From: Sorghum bicolor
Taxonomy: Eukaryota > Streptophyta > Magnoliopsida > Poales > Poaceae
Length of the DNA: 64,000 bases
Direction: 5' to 3'
NCBI RefSeq assembly: GCF_000003195.3
Contig: NC_012870.2
Location: 4,766,501-4,830,500 of the forward strand
In this document: positions 28,158 to 40,421 of the stretch, in pieces
Layout of the letters: every line of letters starts with the position of its first letter
Position numbering within the stretch: position 1 is the stretch's first letter
Translations under genes and position numbers: made by a program
Notes under the pieces: generated by a model
The model's input: only the letters and a program-made list of their open reading frames with translations
What the model was told of the DNA's origin: nothing
The model's database searches: none

Positions 28158-29057
28158 TTTTTTTGGTGGTGATGGGCAACAATGAAACAAACAATTACCT
28201 TGGTGGTCTGGAGTATTTTCTTGAAGGTTGCTGATCCTCAAGAAAACTAATTTACTTGGCAGCTATAACATTTTCTTGTCCTTTTGGCGAATTAAGTGGG
28301 GCGCTAGTTTTGTTGTCCTTTAGTGTCAAAACTGTAAGAAAACTAATTTTACTTGTCTTCTATCCTTTAGTGAGTTTGTTTGACAGGTTTGTAGATAAAG
28401 ATCAATTCCTTATCGGTTTAGGTCCTTTCTTTTATCGGTCTGGACACTTAAGATAATTCGAGATTATGCTAGTGTCACACACGGGTGCCTCTTCTTTCGT
28501 GTGTTACTGAATGTCGTCCTCGTAGGTGGAATGGATCAAGTCATGAAAAAAAAAGTACCGATCCAATTCAATACAGTATATGATTGCTTTGTGAAAGCAT
28601 AATCTATTGTACCTTACTGCCTTAGAAGGCAAGGTCATCCGACTTGTCCAAGTGCATGCGATCCTCAAGGAGTGACATGTGAAGTGCACTTCAAGTCATC
28701 TGAGTTCCGGACTTCTTTGTGTGCCATGCTTGCCTTTTCTCACTCCTATCTATCGCCGAAAGAATTTTTTTCCGCCCTTTTTTTTCTTCTGAGCTTCAGA
28801 AGTCGATCGGCCCTTGTCATGCCTCACGTCAGAGTTAAATCTTTTCCATGGATTATGTCAGGGTTGTTTAATGTTATACTCGTCTGGAATGACCCTTTCT
28901 CCACAACCTGAAGTTAACCATTATTGTTCACACGCACTAATATAAACAACCTATCAGGCAGCTAGCTATCATATAAGAGGCCTACCAAAATTACACGAAA
29001 ACTGCAGCCATGCAAGCGACAGGTAAAGATGGCAAAAGTTCTTGCTTCACGTATAGA
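28158..29057. other. Intergenic DNA without a supportable gene
   Basis: AT-rich sequence with scattered AAGAAAACTAATTT repeats (about 28245 and 28335). Frames are short and without domains. Confidence 0.4.
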
Positions 29058-29085
29058 CTAGCATATGCCCGTGCGTTGCTACGGG
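29058..29085 (-). mobile_element. Helitron 3' terminus (minus orientation)
   Basis: Read on the minus strand: CCCGTAGCAACGCACGGG (a short hairpin), then CATATG, then CTAG, followed by host T. A hairpin about ten bases before a CTRR end with T next to it is the diagnostic 3' end of Helitrons. The same family end occurs at 40765-40794. The 5' end, expected to the right, could not be located, so the element length is unknown. The GC-rich islands at 30.8-31.1 and 32.1-33.0 kb might lie inside it. Confidence 0.68.
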
Positions 29086-31232
29086 AATCTTAAAAAAATT
29101 TAATACAATTCAACACAATATAAAAGTATAAAAAATTAAATTAGGAGTCTCAAATTTTCAATTTTCAAAGGAGTATCAAATTTTCAATTTTCAACAAACC
29201 TGGATGGCCTGACTTCATCTTCTCTCTACTCGATCCCTTTAAAGGTTCTCACGATCACAAACCTGTTATATGAATACCGCGAGGTCAAATGACGTGTAAC
29301 CAGATACTAATTTGTAATAGTATTATATCAGACAGGATTAATAAAAACACAACAATTTCTCTCAACAATCTTTTTCAAAAAAAAACAGAACTATCGAAGA
29401 TAATAAAGAATAGGATTCCATCAGAGTATTGCATCATAATCTGTAGTATCATTGGATTATCAGAAAACCACATTTTTCTAGATCCCTATTATTAGCTATG
29501 ATGATAAGAACATGGCACTGCAGTCCACAATATGTGAAAGAAGGCAAGAATTAAAACCAATGGTACAAAGAGCTGCCCACTGACTGAAATCGCTATCCTA
29601 TTTTTGTGTCGTGGGGATCTAGAATTACATTGCCTACTCATTGTGCTAATTTAAAACTTTTGAGGCAGAGCCAGCCCAAAATGGCATTAAACCACTTCTA
29701 ATCAAGTATGGATGCAGAATTGGCACTGACCAGACATTTATTAACTGAAGCAAATTATGAACATTGTAGTATAAGCCATTCTGTCAGCAGTGAATTTTGA
29801 CTTACAGCAAGTAGTTGGTGAATTTTTGCAAGAACACACAGACAACAGCAAACTAAACTGACTTACTGGTTGAAAACAATAAAATATAGGAAATTAGATG
29901 ACTAAAATTTACTTGTAAGAGACTATTCATTCTTCGTATTTTGAGAACACCTGAAAATATGAGCGGATACTGATTTCCATTTTTCAGATCCCGACAGATA
30001 ACAAGTAGTTGGAGGAATGTATCTAGAATGAAATGGACCCTATAACATGTGCAATAGAAGCCAGGAAATGATCAAATGACTATTACTTTTAGCTTCTGCG
30101 CAATCTCTGAAAGAGTGATATATATTTGCAAGTAGTTGGCGAATGCTGCATCAGTCGTCCAATTTAATGACACCAAAGGTTAGAACTTAAAATACTACAC
30201 AAATAATTTATAGGAAAATGCTCAAGTACAGCACCCTTCATCTGCTCAGAAGTTCATGTAGCACTCATGTTTGTGGCTGCCGAGTCCTGTCTTAAAGTGG
30301 CACAAGAATTCCTGCCGACTCATGCAATACCAACATGAGTGTGTGAGGGAGGGGTCGGGTTCTTTCGGATGCAAACTAATACTTAGTAAAGGGATGGCTG
30401 GTAGGAAAGGAAGCAAGATCCTCTATTTGAGACTTGTTCATTTCTGTTTTGCTCCAAAACTGCATCTTTCAATTTTTCAGGTTGCTTGAGAGATCTTCAG
30501 TCCTTTAGCAAATGACATTGGCGATGGCAAGCTGAAGGCAGTCCCATATGAACCTAGTAGACGAGGCCCCAACGAAGCCAATTTTTCATGTACTTGTCTT
30601 GACACTGACTAAAATTGGTGCTTATTTATTTGAAGGTGTCTTAGAATAGTATGAGAGTATTTGTTCGTTGATATGACTCACTGATTTTTTTGGGTACTAT
30701 GTGTTGAAAATTTGAAGGCACGGGCATAGGCTAGTCAAGAAACAATATTAAATTGCAGATTTAGGTGGGCAAACCTTGCTCCTTGCGTCCACAGATCGCG
30801 GGGCAAAATGGAACGCCGCTGGCGACAACGGCGAACAGAAGGGCAAGGGAGCAAGCGAGGACGATGCTGCTGCTGTGGCCGGCCAGGACACGGTGCTCGA
30901 AGCCTCAAACGGGACGCCAGGGCCAGGGAGTCCTGGCTCAAGGGCTAGGCGTCGCACCGTCGCCACCGGGGTTGTGCGCTTACGAGCAAGGGGGGAAGCT
31001 GGGAGCGGCTGAGCAGCGAGCAGCGAGCGGCAGCGCGCTGGCCGCCGGCTGTGATGTGACCCCACCGGAACACCGCCCCGCCTCTACCACTCTCCCTCCC
31101 CGGCTCCTTCTGCTACCGTCTCCACTCTCCCCAGCTCCTACCTGTTTCAAAGATATGACCAACAAAGAAAACAGAGACATGTTAGAATTAGAATGCAGCT
31201 ACTATTTCAGTCCTTTGCAAATTATATTTTAG

Positions 31233-31319
31233 TGCTGTGCAAAGGTTTGGCTAGCAACAGCCAAAAAACCAACGGGTGTTGTGCAAAGGTTTGGCTAGCA
31301 ACAGCCAAAAAACCAACGG
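31233..31319. repeat. Tandem 43-bp duplication
   Basis: Two adjacent copies of a unit containing GTGCAAAGGTTTGGCTAGCA and ACAGCCAAAAAACCAACGG, nearly identical. Confidence 0.85.
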
Positions 31320-32893
31320 ATTGGAGTGGATGACCTGTATATGTTGAACATTGTTGTGCAGTGCAATTATTTCAGAAAAGGCAGCTCATGAGTCTGACCT
31401 CCTGATAAGAATGCAAGTTTGGTTTCAGTTTAGTGCATCACTGTATCTGTCTATTCTCGGCAATGCTCGAGGGTAATCTACACCACTGAAATGAAATATC
31501 ATTTGTCTTGTATTGTTTATAAGTAAAATAATGAATGTGTGATCAGATAGCTTTTCTGTAAAGATAAAGTTAACTAAACGTATATTTAATAAACTTTTGC
31601 ATTGTGTCAATCAATTACCTGTTTCAGAGAAATGACCAACAAAAAAAGAGACAAAAACAGATTCACTTGTTAGAGTTCAACTACTATTTCAGTGTTTTGC
31701 AACAGATTTGTACACACTTGAGAAACGCTAGTAGATATGAGTACAGCTCATGGTCATGGGTTCTGAAACAATTGTCTTGCACTGCACACAGAACAAGAGC
31801 TAGCTTGTGGGCATTTGTGCTACTATTGCTATGTAAGACACTGAAATGGAAAGTGCAACTATACATAGAACCAGTCAAACCACAAATGGAAAGGAAATGG
31901 TAGCAAGCATTAGGAGTGAAATCATATTTTAAGTTTAAGTGTTTCAAAACACTCATAATATTCAGTCGCAAAAGAATAAAACTGAAAATAAATCATAAAT
32001 TGGGAAATGCAAATTGCGCATTTATTGTGCCATAGAAAATCTGTGTCAGAAGTAGCAGATTGTTCATAACAACAAATTATTCAGTCATTTTAACAAACAC
32101 GTAGCAGATAGAGTGTGGCTTACACTGGCCGGTGGGCACAGCTCGTGCATTCGTGGTGGACCTGGACGTAGCGTGCCACAGCGGCAGCCGGCCTCCTCGC
32201 AGCCCAAGACGCTGCAGCGGCTTAGCAGGTGTTCGGCCGTGCTGCTCTCACGTGCTCACAGCTCTCGTCCCCTCCTCTTGTGGTCAAGGCACCAACGCTG
32301 CCCGAAACACCACAACGGCTCGGCGGCCGTCCATGCCGCACCGACGCCCGGTTAGGTGCCCACGGCGCCTCTCTAGTCAGCCACGCACCCGCGCTGCCTA
32401 CCTTGCTTGCCGGCAAGATTCACCCAACGGAGGATCTGGGGGAGCTTGCTAGGGGCCAGTAGTGGATGAGGTGTCTGGGGAGCTGTGTCGGAGTGTATCG
32501 AGGGGGCTGGAATCAATCGTCGCGGCTGCGGTACTGAGGTGCGCCCAAGTTGTTGCCGTCGAGTAGAGCGGGGCCCACGCCGGTGTACCCGCTGCTGTCG
32601 CCTCCGCTGCCGCCACTGGAGGTGGAGACAGCGGCGAGGAGGGCGCTCGGTGGCGGCGGCTTCAGGGGCGCTCGTCGTCAGCAGCAGCAGGGGCGGCCTC
32701 GGTGCCCGGCGACGGCGGCCTCAGGGGCGCTCGGCGGAGGGGCGAGTCGAAGGGATGAGGAGTTGCGGAGGGAGGGGGAGTTGGAGGCAGAGAGGGTGTG
32801 AATGGGATGCAATCCCTGCACCCCTGCTGGACAGGATGGTGCGCAACGCCTCTGTGGTTGGGCTTTGGTGCTGATCGAGGACAGTGTAAGCCG

Positions 32894-32950
32894 GTGCGGG
32901 GCGATGGAGTGCTGCGGGGCGATGGAGTGCTGCGGGGCGAGGAAGCGCTG
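32894..32950. repeat. Short tandem repeat of an 18-bp GC-rich unit
   Basis: Three consecutive copies of TGCGGGGCGATGGAGTGC, the last one diverged. Confidence 0.85.
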
Positions 32951-34039
32951 TGGACGATTCTTGTTTCGTCTTGTTAGTGCCTTCACGCACAACACAAGGG
33001 ACGTCACAAGATCTAGCGAAATACTACTAGACCCTCTTCACCTCTACCAAACCAGGCTTACCTCATCTTGCCAAATGCCATTCGGAAAGCTGGTTTTTTT
33101 TTTTTTCGAGGACGCCGCAGCCGATTGGAACTCTGGAACCGAATCTTGGTTGGTTGCTGTCCAGAATAATGTGGATCCTTGCTGCTCTCGATTCTGACTT
33201 CTGAACTTTCCGTTGCAACGTCAGAGAAGGTGGGTTGGGTTGAAGAACATGTGTGGTCAGTTACTCGGTCTGGAAGGTCAACGTACGTCCAGAAAAAAAA
33301 AAGCACATAAATTGGTTTGTTTGGACGTTGATTGATGGAACTTGAGTCGAATTGTCAATGCAATTGTATATATAATATGCCCTAGTTTAGCAGCCTAATA
33401 GCATAGCAGTTGCAGATAGCACAACCTCCTCCAGCGATGCCCTTCCCCTGATGCTTCTCCGCTCCCTGCATCATCGGCAGGTGGTGGCTAGTTCAGGTGA
33501 CAGTAGGCGATGGCCCTACGAGGCTGTGAGAGCTCGCTCAACGGCCAACTGAGATCAAGGCCAGGCACGCGTCGCCGTCGCCGTCGCCGTCGCTGTCGTC
33601 GCGGGGTTTGAACCCTGAAGTCGCACGCTTGGCCGCCACCGCAGCCGCCGCCACAGCATCAAGTACCACATGCTTGCATTGACATCACAAAGTGGAGAAT
33701 CTTGGATTCGTAAGGAGAAGAGAGACTGCACGGAATCACAGATTAATGGTGTTAGAGGAGAATAATATTGCGGTTGAAAGTTCATGAATGCGAGCTGAAC
33801 TGCGGGACGGATTTATATACGAACCTGAGCCGTGCTCGACCATGAATGCGTTCATGCATGACCTCTAGGTCCAACTCTGAACTAAATGTTCGACGAAATC
33901 TTGGCTCTGTACGAATAGATCATGATAGAGGAAAATGGAGGCAAACAGGTGGTAGAACCGTTGAAGACTTGAAGTAGAACGGCGGCGTTGCGCACGTACT
34001 GACGTAACAGCATTTAGCAACCACGACAACACATGTGCA

Positions 34040-35060
34040 CACAGCACCCAGAGGGGGTGAATTGAGCTTCTACAATTTTATAGCAAATAACTAGAGGGGC
34101 TTTGTGTGCGTGTGTGTGAGGTTAGGACCTCTCTCTCCGTCTCTCATATAGATAAAAGTAGTACTCTCTCCATCCCAAATTATAAGTCATTCTAAAAATT
34201 TTGGAGAGTCAAATTTTTCTAAATTTGACCAAATTTATATGATAAAATCATTATTATTATTATACCAACTAAGTATCATTAGATTCTTTCTTAATTATAT
34301 TTTTATAGTATACTCACTTTATGTTACAAATCTTAGTATTTCTGTCTATAATTTTGATCAAACTTGAAAATATTTTGACTCTCCAAGATTTTTGGAATGA
34401 CTTATAATTTGAAATTGAGGGAGTAGAACAAAATTTGAAAGATCTACAACCGAAATAAGAATCAATTCGTTACAAAGACACGTAGAGGGTGGACAAAAAT
34501 AATCTCCAAAGATTCATGCACCCAAATATACTAGCAAATATTTGACAATAATTACACAAAACAATAATAAGAACAAGTAGAACACAAGTGACACAAATTT
34601 ACTCTAAGGTTGGACAAAACCATAAAGGCATGCTTGGGTCCCCATTGTTGATGTGACCAAACCCCAACTCTCAAGTGACCATAAAGTTCAAGTTGAGAAA
34701 TCCACTAGAATCAAATGGGTGATACAAACTACCCTTGAAGGATCCACAAGTTGGAAGCTCCTGAGCAACTCCTTGTCGACTAGGATTCAAGAATCCGAGA
34801 GTAATAGACTCAAAGCACATAACAGACTACCAATTTAAAAAAAACACCAACACCACCGTACAATCATATTTCCTCAATGCCTTTTCTTTTATACAAGCTT
34901 ATCACATGGGCATGTACTCATGGATAATTTCAGGTGAGAGGATAAAATTGTTTCCTCTCCATCATCTAAATGCTTATGATGGTGGATTGAGCCTTCAACT
35001 CTTGTTTTGCAGAGATCTAGAGTGCACTCTGTGATCTACAACCACATCCCAAGGTCATAA
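34040..35060. mobile_element. Possible decayed LTR-retrotransposon sequence, split by a MITE
   Basis: The phrase CACCCAGAGGGGGTGAATTG at about 34047 is of a kind often found in grass LTR elements, and the following 34440-35060 sequence looks like non-coding LTR or leader. No long terminal repeat pair, primer site or coding domain is visible. This is a weak call. Confidence 0.3.
34166..34424. mobile_element. Stowaway-like MITE
   Basis: The left end CTCTCTCCATCCCAAATTAT and the right end ATAATTTGAAATTGAGGGAG are inverted repeats extending inward (AAGTCATT with AATGACTT, and TTGGAGAGTCAAA with TTTTGACTCTCCAA). TA flanks both ends. The interior is AT-rich and non-coding. Confidence 0.88.
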
Positions 35061-35331
35061 GAGGACCAAGTGTTGCAGATACCAACTTCATCTCTGTCAA
35101 GTTCATCATCAGCTAGATTGAAAACTATGATATAGGGAAGGACAATGTTGGTCGAAGATGTCATTCATTGTTTAGCTAGATCATGGCTTTCGATTTGATA
35201 GGCTTTGTGACTAACAGATTGATGGACACAGGGCATGTTTCTTCTTTTTTTTCAGGTACTATGTGTGTCCGCGTGTTACATGAGGATAAGTCGTGTATGA
35301 AGAGCTGTTACATTCAGTTGGTGCTATCATA

Positions 35332-35510
35332 GGCCCCGTTTGGTTCCACTTGCTAAATTTTAGTTAGCTAAAATTATTTTAGCTACTCTTGGATGACTAG
35401 TGAGACTAAACTATTCTAGCTCCTTTTTAGTCAATGTGTTTAGAACTTTAACTACTAAAGTGACTAAAATTTAGTTAGCTAAAATTTAGCAAAGGGAACC
35501 AAACGGGGCC
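35332..35510. mobile_element. Short MITE with GGCCCCGTTTGGTTCC ends
   Basis: The ends GGCCCCGTTTGGTTCC and GGAACCAAACGGGGCC are perfect inverted repeats, followed inward by repeated TTTAGTTAGCTAAAA blocks. ATA flanks both sides. A nearby copy of the flank without the insert (GGTGCTATCATAGTGTGAAC, about 35530-35550) shows what the empty site looks like. Confidence 0.87.
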
Positions 35511-35756
35511 ATAGAGTGAACTCAAACATTGGTGCTATCATAGTGTGAACTCAAACATTTATATGGTTATCATTCTGGTACAATGCACGATGCTTGTGTT
35601 GTACGGAAGAACAATCTAACTTTGTGCTTCTTCAAAAGTGATAATTGGGAACTTTGTAAACATCACAATCGAACAATCACAAATTTTAAAATTTATCAGT
35701 GTGTATTGTTAGCATTGCAAGTTTGCAACGAACCTGTGTGATGTTTCGCACCTTTA

Positions 35757-36102
35757 GGGCCTGTTTAGATTGGAAATGAAAATTTTTTGGGTGTCACATC
35801 GGATGTGTCGGAAGGATGTCGGGAGGGGTTTTTACAGACTAATAAAAAAACAAATTACATAGCTCGTCAGGAAACTGCAAGACAAATTTATTAAGCATAA
35901 TTAATCTATCATTAGCATATGTGGGTTACTGTAGCACTTAAGGCTAATCATGGAGTAACTAGGCTTAAAAGATTCGTCTCGCGATTCTCAACTAAATTGT
36001 GTTATTAGTTTATTTTTTTATCTACATTTAATGTTCCATGTATGTGTCTAAAGATTCGATGGGATTGATGAAAAAATTTTGGGTGGTGAACTAAACAGGG
36101 CC
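35757..36102. mobile_element. Tourist-like MITE (PIF/Harbinger), 346 bp
   Basis: The termini GGGCCTGTTTAG and CTAAACAGGGCC are inverted repeats and TTA is duplicated at 35754-35756 and 36103-36105, the target preference of PIF/Harbinger elements. The interior shares blocks with the elements at 16531 and 21368. It has inserted inside a short tandem repeat whose unit is like GAACCTGTGTGATGTTCCGC (about 35729, 36113 and 36152). Confidence 0.9.
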
Positions 36103-36199
36103 TTATATTGCCGAACTTGTGTGATGTTCCGCACCATTATATTGGGCTTGTGAACCTGTGTGATGTTCTGCACCTTTATGTTGGTCTATTGCCAGCAGC

Positions 36200-37787
36200 A
36201 CAGGCATCATCGTGAAAGGTATCTTCGGGGGCGGGGCGACAGGTCAGAGCCAGCTGACGTGCGGTAACGCAGCCAACAAAAAATAATGTGACGATGTCTG
36301 TCGAGCCTTCCACCTGAATCACTCCTAGTCCTTCCCAATCCCCCACAATACATGAAACTGAGGTGGATTGGATTGCAGCTAAACAAAAGTTCTGTAATGT
36401 ATTCCAATGTACTTTAGATTGTCATACTGTTACTTAGCGATCAAATTTTGCATGCAAACTTGGTATGACACGGGCAAGTTCAAGGACGAAGTGACACATC
36501 CGCACAATGACGCTATTTATAATGACTATACAATACATAAAAGAAGACACCACAAAGTGATGCATGAAAGTGATGCAGGCAGACATGACTCGATCCATAT
36601 CCTTCTCCCTGTAATACATAAATACTGTGAGAAAAATGGTCAGATGGATGTTCATATTATACTTGCTTCACTTAGCAAGAGAAGGGTACCATGCAATCTG
36701 TGGCCGACCAAGCTCGTGAATCGAGCCTGGGCAAATCACAGGACCTCCACCAGACCCCGTGGCGTGAAGCTTGCTGAAGAGGGTGCTGCGAACAAACCTC
36801 TAGTAAGCACCCGTAGGGCAGGTGTACAGGGTCTGCCACTGCATACAAGGACGTCCACCAGACCATGTGTCTTGAAGCTTGCTGCAGAGGGTGCTGTGAC
36901 GGAAGCTCTAGTAAGGACCCGTGCAGCAGGTGCCCAGGGTCTGGCACTGCATGAAAGGATGTTTTTGTTAGTTTATTTATAACAAACTTCATAAACTTAA
37001 ACAGCAACAGAAAGGAGCCTAAAATGCTCCCCGGATACAGACTGCAATGCCTCTAGACAAGGCAAGAAAGATAGCCGCCAAGGGCAGAACATGTACATGA
37101 GAATTGGGTAAAGGCATGTGATGGGCTAAAGAGTGAAGAGTAGCATTTAACGAGCGGTGAATTTTGAGAACCTTGAAGTCCTTTCCTGCTATCTGCTTCT
37201 AGGAAACCCGGCTTTTCGTAAAGTAATAGTGCTATATTTACAGGATACAATTGCCAGAAACAGACACTGAAGATAATTGAGTGGTATACTTAGCTTCCAT
37301 ACTAATAATTTCCAAGATTTGAAAGAAGGTGTTGACAATTCTAAACATTCTTATGCCTGATAAATAAATTTCACTTAAACTTAAAAGCTACCAATGTTTA
37401 GACCCCCCTGGAAAACATGATTTGTTTTCATAGAACCCTGTGCTTTCTCGTAGAAATTGACTTGTTTCACATGAAATTGTGATGTCTGATTCATGTGAAT
37501 TTTCAGTACTTCTGTAGTTGGAGAAAGATGGTGGTTCCGGAGTAAGTGAAATGCCAGGCCTGTTTGGAAAACGGGAATTCCATATAGGTTCAATTTCACT
37601 AGGACGATGCAGGATTCATTGGAGATGGGGTGGGGGGTGGGGGAGGGGACATGCTCCAAAAAAACAAGGCCTAAAGTGAAGAGCAGTTGCATATATGCAT
37701 TCATAAATAAATATACAACCGACCAGCACAAATCAATTAAGTATAATATGAAATATAAAAGCCAGAACAGCAGCAAAGCAATATATA
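36200..37787. other. Region 3' of the DUF1618 gene
   Basis: No gene is supported. A plus-strand frame of 191 codons at 36407-36982 and a minus-strand frame over the same DNA both owe their length to a 108-bp tandem duplication. Part of the region may be the 3' untranslated sequence or a last exon of the DUF1618 gene. Confidence 0.4.
36742..36958. repeat. 108-bp tandem duplication
   Basis: Two adjacent copies start at CCTCCACCAGACC and CGTCCACCAGACC and share AAGCTTGCTG, GAGGGTGCTG and CAGGGTCTG blocks in order. They are about 80 percent alike by eye. Both frames across them stay open. Confidence 0.85.
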
Positions 37788-39188
37788 TTACCTTGAGAGG
37801 AACTTGGAGAACTCAGATGAAAGGAATGGCAAGGGAAAGGCAGACTTTACTTGGGTCAACTCAATCTTGTCAGTGTGAAGGTCCGCCAACCCATTGAGAT
37901 ACTGAGAACATGACTCCACGATCCTGGTGCTCATGTCAATGGTGACCACCCACATCTTCATCATCACGTACTCATAGTCGCAGCAAAGGAAGTGCACCAC
38001 ATGTGGCCTGTAGATGTCCACCTGAGGGAACATGAGAATGTGGCGAGGGAGGTCCTTTGGGGCGTTTGCAGACCACAGCTCCTTGGAGGTGACCGTGTAG
38101 TCCTTCTTCCACTCCATGGATTCTAAGGAGAGGGTGTGGCAGGTGATGGTGAAGCCACCAACACTGGTTTTGAGTGCCCCATAGCCAACGCCATCATGGC
38201 GGGCGATGTCAACAAACTTGAGCTTTCTGCCACCGACGTCGGACGCGCCACGATACAGCCAGCTGGATGGTTTGCCCCGGATAGGAAACTCGTCAAGAGG
38301 GAAGCGGAGGAAGGAAACAGTAGGGGTGGGATCTCCGAACACATCGCAGAAGAGGATGCCACGGTAGTAGTCGATCCAGCACAGCCAGCGGCCAACAGGA
38401 ATGACAGTGTCGGTCTGCCAGATGCAGAGTTGCCAGGTATCATCAGGGTCGGGGTTCTCGAAGCCAAGGATTCCATTACCATCGGGCTTCTTGCAGAAGC
38501 TGCGGATTGGTACGCGGCAGGAGTTCCATTTGCCCTCGATGGCACCAGTGGGTACAGCTAGTTTGTGCAGCCAAAAGATGTCAGCAAAGACCTCAGGGGC
38601 ACAGACCTTAGGGTCAGGGCAGCGGCCAGGCCTGAAAAGTCGTAGTTCTGCTACCACGAACTCCTGTTGGTCTCGGCACAAGATGCCCATGGATCTGACC
38701 GCCATCAGACGCGGTCGCTGCTCCTTGTTAGGAGGAGGGCGACGGCGACGGCGACGGCGACCACCACGACCACCACCATGGAGGGGATAATCCATGCAAG
38801 CGGGCAGTGCTTTGAGTTTGGAAGGGTCGTCGGCATCTGAGGCGCTGTAGATGAAGAGCTCCTGCCGCAAATCAAATGTATCGTCCTCGATACAGACGCG
38901 AAACAGGACGAGATGTTGGTGGCTCGCCAGGATGGCTAAGGGCACCTGTTTTAAGGGATCCGGAAAGCCCGGCAGCCGCGCGTAGAGGCGGGAGATCGCC
39001 GGGGGCTCGGCGAGCTCGAAGGCGATGTCGAAGGGGGCCTCCCACCGGGTGATGCCGGAAGCCCTGATGGGCAACTTGTCCTCGTCCGGGAAGGCCTCGT
39101 CCATGCGGAAGACGAAGCGCTCCAGCATCACCCACTTGGGGGGGGAGGCGGCGGCAGAGGCGGCGGCGGCAGACATGGCCGCGGACAT
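37788..39188 (-). CDS. DUF1618 domain protein, 466 aa
   Basis: DUF1618 is a family of unknown biochemical function that is greatly expanded in grasses. The protein starts with an Ala-rich leader and PPKWVMLERFVFRMDEAF, the usual opening of the family. The DUF1618 core follows, with phrases such as ADIFWLHKLAVP, WLCWIDYYRGILFCDVF, VSFLRFPLDEFP and LKFVDIARHDGVGYG. A basic insertion, GGGRGGRRRRRRRPPPNKEQ, sits near residue 140 and is not typical. The frame ends FLSSEFSKFLSR and stop, but a possible donor (AAG followed by GTAATA) overlaps that stop at 37792-37790, so a further short exon to the left is possible. The first ATG of the frame was taken as start; the one at Met5 would serve equally well. 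Confidence 0.88.
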   Translation of the reverse strand: MSAAMSAAAASAAASPPKWVMLERFVFRMDEAFPDEDKLPIRASGITRWEAPFDIAFELAEPPAISRLYARLPGFPDPLKQVPLAILASHQHLVLFRVCIEDDTFDLRQELFIYSASDADDPSKLKALPACMDYPLHGGGRGGRRRRRRRPPPNKEQRPRLMAVRSMGILCRDQQEFVVAELRLFRPGRCPDPKVCAPEVFADIFWLHKLAVPTGAIEGKWNSCRVPIRSFCKKPDGNGILGFENPDPDDTWQLCIWQTDTVIPVGRWLCWIDYYRGILFCDVFGDPTPTVSFLRFPLDEFPIRGKPSSWLYRGASDVGGRKLKFVDIARHDGVGYGALKTSVGGFTITCHTLSLESMEWKKDYTVTSKELWSANAPKDLPRHILMFPQVDIYRPHVVHFLCCDYEYVMMKMWVVTIDMSTRIVESCSQYLNGLADLHTDKIELTQVKSAFPLPFLSSEFSKFLSR

Positions 39189-40122
39189 GGCGACCTTGAG
39201 ACAGATGAGGAAATTAGGGGGGACCAGGGGGGATCACCGTGAAGACAAATCGGGAGAATTGTAAGAAGAGGTGCCTTACCCACGGAGAAGTAGGCAGCTG
39301 CCGGCCGTCGAGAAGAGAGGAGGGGAGGCGGCAAGAGGCGTGCGGTAGAGGCTCCGGCGATGCGGCGGCTTCCCGATTCGAGGAACCAAAACAGATCTAG
39401 GGTTTCGAATTGGTGGCTGGATTTTTTTTGAATAATAGGGTGGGGGGGTTTTTTGTTGAAACAAAAATAATAGGGTGGTTGGGAACTTGTATAGGATACG
39501 AAAGCTGTATTGGTGGGCCTGCACTCTGGTCGGACTCTATTGGACCAAACATCTATTCGTGTACGTACTAATTCGAAGTGTTAATTAATAAATATAAATT
39601 AATGATAAAACTAATGGTACAAAATAAGACTAATTTGTAAGATAAATCTATTCGAATATAATTAGTTTATAATTTGATAATATAGTACTAGTCAGTAAAC
39701 TCTTGTTTGATACGGAGTACGTACTAATTTGAAGTGTTAATAATAAATATAAATTAATTATCTTTTTCCTAATATATAATTGTGAAAATTTCAGTCCATT
39801 ATATCTTTATATGTCCACCAGTAAGATTAATTAAACGATGCTCCTCTCGTTCGGACCTAATTTTCTATTATTTTTAGCTTATTTTTCTGTTCATGGCACG
39901 AAGACTCCTAGTCCAATTGGGTTAGAAAAAAAAAAGAAAGTTATGGGCTGAATCTAACTCAGAAGCCTCACACGAGTTTAAACCAATTTTAGACCGAAAC
40001 AAGCGAATAGTTGGGCTCGACTAAAATCCAAAATGACTAGAAATTTTTCCTTTTTTATTATTAGAGAAGAAGAAGGAACTATAGGACTTTGCTTTTTTTT
40101 CCTCCGATTGACATCTAAATAA
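39189..40122. other. DUF1618 promoter and AT-rich intergenic DNA
   Basis: The 39189-39420 part is GC-rich and probably holds the leader of the DUF1618 gene, perhaps with an intron. The rest is AT-rich and contains two copies of a GTACGTACTAATT-type phrase (about 39560 and 39720). No gene is seen. Confidence 0.45.
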
Positions 40123-40421
40123 GGGGGTGTTTAGTTTCTCATAGAATCCAAAATGTAAAATACCAACTACTTTGGAATGATGAAATACAAAAGGCCAAAA
40201 TTTTTAGGGTCATGGTTAGTTCCATCCAAAATGCAGAATTTATTGTCCTCATGAGAGCCTCTTGAGACTCTTTTTGGGTTTTTTTTGGTTTCTTAAGGTC
40301 AAAATACAAAATGGAGAATAACCACATTTTTTGCCAAAATTTTTGCATAGTGTTTAGTCCATTTTGCAAAATGGTTGACCAAAACCTAAATTTTTTGAAA
40401 AAAGGGAAACTAAACACCCCC
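40123..40421. mobile_element. Tourist-like MITE, 299 bp
   Basis: The left end GGGGGTGTTTAGTTTC and the right end GAAACTAAACACCCCC are perfect inverted repeats, flanked by TAA on both sides (40120-40122 and 40422-40424). The interior carries further inverted blocks around CCAAAATTTTT and is non-coding. TWA target choice and ends fit PIF/Harbinger MITEs. Confidence 0.92.

Larger units (their letters stand above)
29086..34040. other. Long gene-poor stretch with three GC-rich islands
   Basis: The AT-rich background contains GC-rich islands at about 30760-31140, 32130-32960 and 33420-33690. They hold open frames on both strands but no domain or convincing splice structure, and I do not recognise a product. 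Such islands can be captured exon fragments in a Helitron or leftovers of decayed genes. A simple GTCGCC repeat lies at about 33570-33600. Confidence 0.4.

Noticed and set aside
27400..28480. A second CACTA element with TTTCCTTG subterminal motifs
   Set aside because: CACTA and TAGTG words occur but do not form matching inverted ends with a 3-bp duplication.
34040..35060. Complete LTR retrotransposon
   Set aside because: No pair of terminal repeats, no primer site and no gag or pol coding was found; kept only as a weak call.
36407..36982. 191-aa protein on the plus strand
   Set aside because: Its length comes from a 108-bp duplication that is open on both strands; there is no domain, and the first half is AT-rich and unlike coding sequence.
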